Source: an uncultured Erysipelotrichaceae bacterium
Lineage (GTDB): Bacteria > Bacillota_I > Bacilli_A > Erysipelotrichales > Erysipelotrichaceae
DNA: 19,099 nt
Direction: 5' to 3'
Assembly: GCA_902795875.1 (NCBI GenBank)
Contig: CADBND010000116.1
Location: forward strand, 1-19,099
The translations under genes were made by a program, and so were the position numbers. Each line of letters begins with the position of its first letter. Positions within the stretch are counted from its first letter, which is position 1. The notes under the pieces are model-generated. The model worked only from the letters and a program-made list of their open reading frames with translations, made no database searches and was not told the DNA's origin. This document shows positions 15,519 to 19,099 of this stretch, one piece after another.

Positions 15519-16238
15519 TTATTCTTCCTCGACAGCTTCCAGAGCGATCTTGATCATGTCGACGAGTTTCGATTCTCTTTCTTCCACCGTCGTCTCGACA
15601 TGAGTGATGATGTTGTCGGAAACAGTTAAAATACAAGCCGCTTTCTTTCCAAGATCCTTGGCAGTCGCAAAGAGCCCGAAAGACTCCATCTCCGCACAAA
15701 GCAGATTGTTTTCGATCGCTGTCTGCAAAGCTCCCGGAAGCATCTTCTCGTTGTAATAGAAGACATCGCTCGACCAGATCAGGCCTTCTCTCAAAGGAAT
15801 ACCGAGCTTCTTCGCTGCTGAGCGAAGTTCATCGTTCAATCCTTCATCCGGATACTGGAAGACGTTCTCATCTCCGCACATGCATTTGGCATAAGAAGAA
15901 TCCGAATAAGAACCGGTAGCCAGTATCGTTTCGAAGACACCAATGTCCTCTTTATATGTGCCAGTCGAACCGATCCTTATGATATTCTCGACATCATAGA
16001 ATTCGTAAAGCTCATGAGCATAAAGGCTGATCGAAGGAATACCCATTCCGGAACCCATTACAGAGACTCTTTTTCCCTTGTATGTGCCAGTATATCCGAA
16101 CATGTTTCTTACCGTATTGAAAAGTACGGGATTTTCCAGGAAATTCTCCGCGATGAATTTCGCTCTTAAAGGATCGCCGGGCATCAAAACCGTTTTGGCG
16201 ATCGCACCGGGTGCAGCCGCATTATGTGGTGTAGCCAT
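15519..16238 (-). CDS. deoD: DeoD-type purine nucleoside phosphorylase
   Basis: 239 residues, the length of the hexameric bacterial enzyme. MATPHNAA (1-8) holds the His that reaches the neighbouring subunit's active site; MPGDPLRAKFIAE and TVRNMFGYTGTYKG supply phosphate-binding arginines. GSGMGIPSISLYAHEL, then IIRIGSTGTY, AEMESFGLF (ribose-binding Glu pair) and TVSDNIITHVETT with the catalytic Asp complete the site; the Arg partner follows in VEERES. It splits purine nucleosides with phosphate to base plus (deoxy)ribose-1-phosphate. The segment after IIRIGS reads TGTY instead of the more usual CGA, a modest divergence. GGAGGAA precedes the ATG and a TATAAT lies 38 bases upstream, so this is the first gene of deoD-rbsK-dipeptidase. 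No phosphopentomutase or nucleoside transporter is in the window. Confidence 0.95.
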   Translation of the reverse strand: MATPHNAAAPGAIAKTVLMPGDPLRAKFIAENFLENPVLFNTVRNMFGYTGTYKGKRVSVMGSGMGIPSISLYAHELYEFYDVENIIRIGSTGTYKEDIGVFETILATGSYSDSSYAKCMCGDENVFQYPDEGLNDELRSAAKKLGIPLREGLIWSSDVFYYNEKMLPGALQTAIENNLLCAEMESFGLFATAKDLGKKAACILTVSDNIITHVETTVEERESKLVDMIKIALEAVEEE

Positions 16239-16276
16239 GAATTATTTCCTCCTGTAAATAGTATTTCGTTACTTGC

Positions 16277-16282
16277 ATTATA
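16277..16282 (-). promoter_or_regulatory. Probable -10 element of the deoD operon
   Basis: TATAAT on the minus strand, 38 bases before the deoD ATG. The expected -35 position falls in the terminator of the upstream glycosyltransferase and matches poorly. Confidence 0.5.
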
Positions 16283-16289
16283 ACATATC

Positions 16290-16316
16290 AAAAAGGACTC
16301 CTTACAGAAGTCCCTT
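16290..16316 (-). terminator. Terminator whose loop contains the glycosyltransferase stop codon
   Basis: On the minus strand AAGGGACTTC (16316-16307) pairs with GGAGTCCTTT (16301-16292) with two G-T wobbles. The loop is TGTAA, and its last three bases are the stop codon at 16304-16302. T residues continue to 16290. Confidence 0.75.
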
Positions 16317-17459
16317 GCGCTTGTCAATCAAATACTGGTAACGCTCCACGACGTTATCGATCAGATCGTCCCACGATACCGGTATCGTATCCTTTGCCAG
16401 AAGACCGATCCGGGCAGTCTCTTCCCTGTTTGCGAATGCTTTTTCGATCACTTCGCAGATGCTTTGCGGATCATCTTCACAGCAGAAACCGTTGACCCCG
16501 TCATCGACCCCCTCTGCAGCACTTGATCCTGCAACAACGATCGAAGGTGTTCCGGCACTGGCTGCCTCCCTTACGACCATCGGCCCGTTGTCATAGATCG
16601 AAGGAAATACGAACAGGTCTGCCAGCATGTAGAGACCCATAAGCAGATCCTCTCTGAGCACATGCCCGACGATATAGGAATCTTCTTCGATGCCCAGTTC
16701 CCGGATCCGGGCTTTGATCTCTTCTTCATGCGGACCCTTCCCGGCCAGGATCAGATTGAAAGCGATGCCTTTCTTTTTCAGAAGAGCTGCCGCCTCCAGT
16801 ATCCTGGCGATATTCTTCTTCCAGTTCATTTGTCCCACAAAAAGCAGGCAGGGATCCTCATCGATACCGAAATGTTTTCTGGCCATTTCTTTCCAGGAAG
16901 GATCAAGTTCCTTGATCATCATACCGTTAGGCATGACCTCGATCTTCCCCTTATATCCGTAATCGTTCAGTGTCTTTGCGGAAGATTCCGATACCGCCCA
17001 GACCTCATCGCACTGTTCATAAAACTTCACGATGATGTCCGTCCCCAGCCCAGCGATATGTCTGGAACCGGTGAGCTGTAAAAAATCATCATAGTATTTG
17101 GAATGAAAGGTTCCTACCAAGGGAATACCGTGTTTCCTGGCATAGCGGACACCTTCTGCCCCCGCAATAAAAGGTGTATGGACATGTACGATATCAAAAT
17201 CTGTCATATCCATCCTGGCCTTGTAGTGCACATCCACCATCGGCAGACCCGCATCATACTGACTCATGATGGGAACGGAACGGGAATAATAGTCAATGAT
17301 CTCAAACGGAAAACGGCCACGGTATCCGAACTTATCCATCGGAACGATAGCTGTACATTCGTGTCCCTTGCGGGCGATCGTATCGCAATAATTGTATACG
17401 ACCCTTCCCACTCCATCGATGATGGGCAGAAAGGAATCAGAAAATTCACCGATCTTCAT
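16302..17459 (-). CDS. Glycosyltransferase family 4 protein
   Basis: 385 residues with the GT-B fold. The N-terminal acceptor domain opens with MKIGEFSDSFLPIIDGVGRV (1-20); HVHTPFIAGAEGVRYARKHG and GTFHSKY follow. The C-terminal nucleotide-sugar domain begins near LLFVGQMNWKKN, with LAGKGP, the GLYMLADLFVFPS strand and the donor-binding PMVVREAASAGTPSIV. The family EX7E motif appears as D-x7-E (YDNGPMVVRE). It probably retains configuration and uses a UDP- or GDP-sugar; the acceptor is unknown. Layout recalls Gram-positive diacylglycerol glucosyltransferases, so a glycolipid role is possible but unproven. I choose the ATG at 17459, which overlaps the acetyltransferase stop as ATGA, over an in-frame TTG at 17471 whose AAAGG is too close. 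There is no signal peptide, and the enzyme likely sits at the inner membrane face. Confidence 0.88.
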   Translation of the reverse strand: MKIGEFSDSFLPIIDGVGRVVYNYCDTIARKGHECTAIVPMDKFGYRGRFPFEIIDYYSRSVPIMSQYDAGLPMVDVHYKARMDMTDFDIVHVHTPFIAGAEGVRYARKHGIPLVGTFHSKYYDDFLQLTGSRHIAGLGTDIIVKFYEQCDEVWAVSESSAKTLNDYGYKGKIEVMPNGMMIKELDPSWKEMARKHFGIDEDPCLLFVGQMNWKKNIARILEAAALLKKKGIAFNLILAGKGPHEEEIKARIRELGIEEDSYIVGHVLREDLLMGLYMLADLFVFPSIYDNGPMVVREAASAGTPSIVVAGSSAAEGVDDGVNGFCCEDDPQSICEVIEKAFANREETARIGLLAKDTIPVSWDDLIDNVVERYQYLIDKRKGLL

Positions 17460-17986
17460 AGTTTGATCCAATACCTTTCAACATATCTGTCCTCCGGCGG
17501 ATAGAGGATCTTGTTTTCAAAAACACCGCCATTATTCAGAATGACCTTTCTGGAAGCTACGTTGTCCTCAAGACAGGTGATCAGTACCCTGTTCATCCGG
17601 AAATCTTTCCTGCATATCTTCAGCATATCTGACAGCATCCTCGTCGCGATGCCCTGTCTTCGGCGGGAAGGCCTTACGGAATAGCCGATCGCACCCCCGA
17701 ATCTGCTTAAGAAAACATGCATCTCCGCCAAAGGCCTGAGATTGATCATCCCGACGACATCTTCCTTATCCAGATAGAGATACTGATAACCCAGAGAATA
17801 ACCGGGCGGTACAGTGGAAGGATCTTCGAAAAGCTTGCAGTTGAGATCCCACTTTTCGATATCATCATAAAGATCCAGCTGCTGACAGCCGTCAAACTTC
17901 CGGTCACCCTCAAAGATCTCTTTTTTAAAGGCGGCGATGGAATTATAGTATTCCGGTCTGACCCGGCTCAGGATAAACTGCTCCAT
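17456..17986 (-). CDS. GNAT family N-acetyltransferase
   Basis: 176 residues, one GNAT domain. Acetyl-CoA is bound by motif A, visible as GGAIGYSVRPSRRRQGIATRML (here shortened: R-R-Q-G-I-A is the Q/RxxGxG/A pyrophosphate loop, about residues 110-116). Motif B follows at ITCLEDNVASRKVILNNGG, with the usual N-x-x-S-x-K-x-x-x-x-x-G pattern. It transfers an acetyl group to an amine of unknown identity in the cytoplasm; many such proteins act on small molecules or ribosomal-protein-like N-termini. It heads a two-gene transcript with the glycosyltransferase, joined by ATGA. No Shine-Dalgarno lies at the usual distance, while a TATAAT ends six bases before the ATG, so the mRNA may be leaderless. 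It diverges from tRNA-Trp. Confidence 0.85.
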   Translation of the reverse strand: MEQFILSRVRPEYYNSIAAFKKEIFEGDRKFDGCQQLDLYDDIEKWDLNCKLFEDPSTVPPGYSLGYQYLYLDKEDVVGMINLRPLAEMHVFLSRFGGAIGYSVRPSRRRQGIATRMLSDMLKICRKDFRMNRVLITCLEDNVASRKVILNNGGVFENKILYPPEDRYVERYWIKL

Positions 17987-17992
17987 ATCTAT

Positions 17993-17998
17993 ATTATA
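17993..17998 (-). promoter_or_regulatory. -10 element directly before the GNAT start codon
   Basis: TATAAT on the minus strand with six bases between it and the ATG, so transcription would start at or within a base or two of the A. A clear -35 is lacking. Confidence 0.45.
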
Positions 17999-18002
17999 TA
18001 CC

Positions 18003-18031
18003 TTGCGAAAACAATAGCTTTAAGATAAAAT
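18003..18031 (+). promoter_or_regulatory. Promoter of tRNA-Trp
   Basis: TTGCGA (18003-18008), a 17-base spacer and TAAAAT (18026-18031), placing the transcription start about 6-8 bases before the mature tRNA. This is the best-formed -35/-10 pair in the window. Confidence 0.7.
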
Positions 18032-18044
18032 ATATGATGCACAT

Positions 18045-18118
18045 AGGGGAGTAGTATAGCGGTAGTATACCGGTCTCCAAAACCGTTGGTGTGGGTTCAA
18101 CCCCTACCTCCCCTGCCA
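18045..18118 (+). tRNA. trnW: tRNA-Trp (anticodon CCA)
   Basis: A 74-base cloverleaf. Acceptor AGGGGAG pairs perfectly with CTCCCCT, followed by discriminator G and an encoded CCA. The D loop has AGCGGTA, the anticodon loop is CTCCAAA with CCA at 18077-18079, and the T arm is GTGGG-TTCAACC-CCTAC. The D stem uses G-T wobbles, and the first anticodon-stem pair (18070 with 18086) is a C-T mismatch. It carries tryptophan to UGG codons. It stands alone, with its own promoter and terminator. Confidence 0.95.
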
Positions 18119-18126
18119 TTTCAAAC

Positions 18127-18156
18127 AAAACGCCATCCGACAGGATGACGTTTTTT
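18127..18156. terminator. Bidirectional terminator between tRNA-Trp and the Mrp gene
   Basis: AAAACG-C-CATCC, loop GACA, GGATG-A-CGTTTT with one internal C-A mismatch, then T to 18156. On the minus strand the same hairpin is followed by TTTTGTTTG. Confidence 0.75.
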
Positions 18157-18176
18157 CTTAACAGTTGTTTTCTCTC

Positions 18177-18986
18177 TTATTTCAGTTTTTCCGCAAGATC
18201 CGTCAGAAGACCTGCCTTGTATGCCTCGATATTTCCTTCGTCGGCATCATTGGCCAGTTCGGGATCCATCGGCAATCTGGCAACGACATCCAAGCCGTAC
18301 TTTTCCGCCGTAGCAGCCGTCTCATCATTGCGATAGATATTGATCTCGTGACCGCATTCATCACACTTCACATAAGCCATATTCTCTACCAGACCGGCGA
18401 TCGGCTTGTTTACCTGCTTGGCCATATTGATGGCCTTTCCTACGACCATCGATACCAGCTTCGAAGGTGTGGTGACCATGACGAACTGATCCACCGGGAT
18501 CTGCTGGATGACGGAAATGGCGATATCGGACGTCCCGGGAGGCATATCGATCAGAAGATAATCGAGTTCACCCCAGTGTACCTCCGTATAGAACTGTTTG
18601 ATCAGACCGCCGAGGATCGGACCTCTCCAAAGGACCGCATCATCCTCGTTTTCCAGCATCATATTGATGGAAACGACCTTTATGCCCAGGGAAGAAACAG
18701 CCGGGAAGATTCCCTCTTCATCCCCATAAAGCTGTCCGTTCAGACCGAACATCTTGGGAATGCTGGGACCGGTGATATCGGCATCCATGATGCCGACACT
18801 GTAACCCTGTTCGGCGAGTTCGATCGCCAGAAGTGACGAGACCATCGATTTACCTACTCCACCTTTACCGGAAAGGACACCGATGATCTTCTTTATTTTT
18901 GTATCCGCAGTAGGCGTAACAGGCTGTGGCGCTCTGGAAGCGCAGTCCTGTCCGCACGAACTGCAGTCATGTGTGCATTCAGACAT
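18177..18986 (-). CDS. mrp: Mrp/NBP35 (ApbC) family Fe-S cluster carrier ATPase
   Basis: 269 residues. The N-terminus has four cysteines, C4, C8, C11 and C15 (SECTHDCSSCGQDC), a short version of the Nbp35-type cluster-binding region. The deviant Walker A motif SGKGGVGKS (about 40-48) follows, then MDADITGPSIPKMFG, the switch DMPPGTSD, and near the C-terminus KCDECG, the CxxC that bridges Fe-S clusters between subunits of the homodimer. The family binds and transfers [4Fe-4S] clusters, with slow ATP hydrolysis, in the cytoplasm. The start at 18986 is preferred because GGAGG (18996-19000) is nine bases away; an in-frame TTG at 18992 is only three bases from it. It diverges from a DUF523 gene. 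An adjacent cofactor-related partner is not in view. Confidence 0.93.
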   Translation of the reverse strand: MSECTHDCSSCGQDCASRAPQPVTPTADTKIKKIIGVLSGKGGVGKSMVSSLLAIELAEQGYSVGIMDADITGPSIPKMFGLNGQLYGDEEGIFPAVSSLGIKVVSINMMLENEDDAVLWRGPILGGLIKQFYTEVHWGELDYLLIDMPPGTSDIAISVIQQIPVDQFVMVTTPSKLVSMVVGKAINMAKQVNKPIAGLVENMAYVKCDECGHEINIYRNDETAATAEKYGLDVVARLPMDPELANDADEGNIEAYKAGLLTDLAEKLK

Positions 18987-18995
18987 ATTCAATTA

Positions 18996-19000
18996 CCTCC
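18996..19000 (-). promoter_or_regulatory. Shine-Dalgarno of the Mrp gene
   Basis: GGAGG on the minus strand nine bases before the ATG at 18986. It supports that start over the in-frame TTG at 18992. Confidence 0.75.
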
Positions 19001-19021
19001 AACAATTATCATAGCATACGA

Positions 19022-19027
19022 TATACT
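19022..19027 (+). promoter_or_regulatory. Possible -10 element directly before the DUF523 start codon
   Basis: TATACT ends six bases before the ATG at 19034 and no Shine-Dalgarno lies between them. CCAACA 17 bases upstream is a poor -35. This would give a leaderless mRNA. Confidence 0.35.
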
Positions 19028-19033
19028 GAAATC

Positions 19034-19099
19034 ATGAAAATCGGCATCTCAGCCTGTCTGGCCGGACACAAAGTCCGCTATGACGGGACAGACAAAAGA
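19034..19099 (+). CDS. DUF523 family protein, 5' end only
   Basis: Twenty-two codons reach the right edge. MKIGISACLAGHKVRYDG is the standard DUF523 opening (MK-x-x-x-SACLLG-x-x-x-RYDG), with the conserved Cys at position 8 and RYDG at 15-18. The full family protein is about 140-160 residues, cytoplasmic and of unknown function; some members are fused to DUF1722. The open frame is too short to judge integrity. It is divergent from the Mrp gene and has a -10-like hexamer immediately before its ATG. Confidence 0.75.
   Translation, partial: MKIGISACLAGHKVRYDGTDKR

Noticed and set aside
15517..15699. N-terminal extension of ribokinase
   Set aside because: It lies within the end of deoD in another frame, is Cys/His/Arg-rich and unlike PfkB proteins; the downstream ATG has a ribosome site.
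18119..18176. Possible riboswitch or small RNA after tRNA-Trp
   Set aside because: The only structure is a compact hairpin with T tracts, sufficient as a shared terminator.
1..19099. Very frequent GATC and GATCGATC tetramers across the window
   Set aside because: They are spread through coding sequence and are explained by ATC/GAT codon preference; no ordered array or origin-like cluster is seen apart from the TGATCA group at 684-750.

Overview
The window looks like chromosomal DNA of a low-to-mid GC Gram-positive bacterium (Bacillota). Ribosome-binding sites are strong GGAGG types, genes are tightly packed in short operons closed by hairpin-plus-T terminators, and the tRNA-Trp gene encodes its own CCA. 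The protein set fits the Erysipelotrichia/Clostridia side of the phylum: DegV, Tex, a single-domain TyrA and PheA, an Mrp with an N-terminal Cys cluster, M18 and M19 peptidases, and a DeoR regulator. The class is inferred from sequence flavour, not proven. I see no phage, insertion sequence, CRISPR array, rRNA or integration site. No gene-free stretch exceeds about 170 bases.

Layout. (1) 1-1604: a PfkB-type sugar-phosphate kinase, cut by the left edge, diverges from a DeoR-family repressor. Their shared 163-bp spacer holds four TGATCA boxes and a near-consensus catabolite (CRE) box. (2) 1606-4851: tex (minus) diverges from a degV lipid-binding gene (plus). (3) 4834-6519: pheA-tyrA, the two post-chorismate steps to phenylalanine and tyrosine. 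(4) 6564-8404: three overlapping genes for unrecognised single-pass membrane proteins, two with an N-terminal Cys4 zinc ribbon. This is the least explained part of the window. (5) 8447-16282: a nucleoside-salvage block in three transcription units. They are two tandem nucleoside hydrolases plus an M18 aminopeptidase (minus), adenosine deaminase plus a uridine-phosphorylase-like enzyme (plus), and DeoD purine nucleoside phosphorylase plus ribokinase plus an M19 dipeptidase (minus). (6) 16290-17998: a GNAT acetyltransferase and a GT4 glycosyltransferase, translationally coupled. (7) 18003-19099: tRNA-Trp, an Mrp/ApbC-type Fe-S ATPase, and the start of a DUF523 gene.

How it works together. The salvage block can deaminate adenosine to inosine and split nucleosides either by phosphorolysis (DeoD, Udp-like) or by hydrolysis (two IunH-type enzymes). 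It can also phosphorylate the free ribose that only the hydrolases release. Both minus-strand salvage operons end with a peptidase gene, which suggests joint scavenging of nucleosides and peptides. Four convergent boundaries (after deoR, degV, the Udp-like gene and tRNA-Trp) carry hairpins that could end transcription from both sides.
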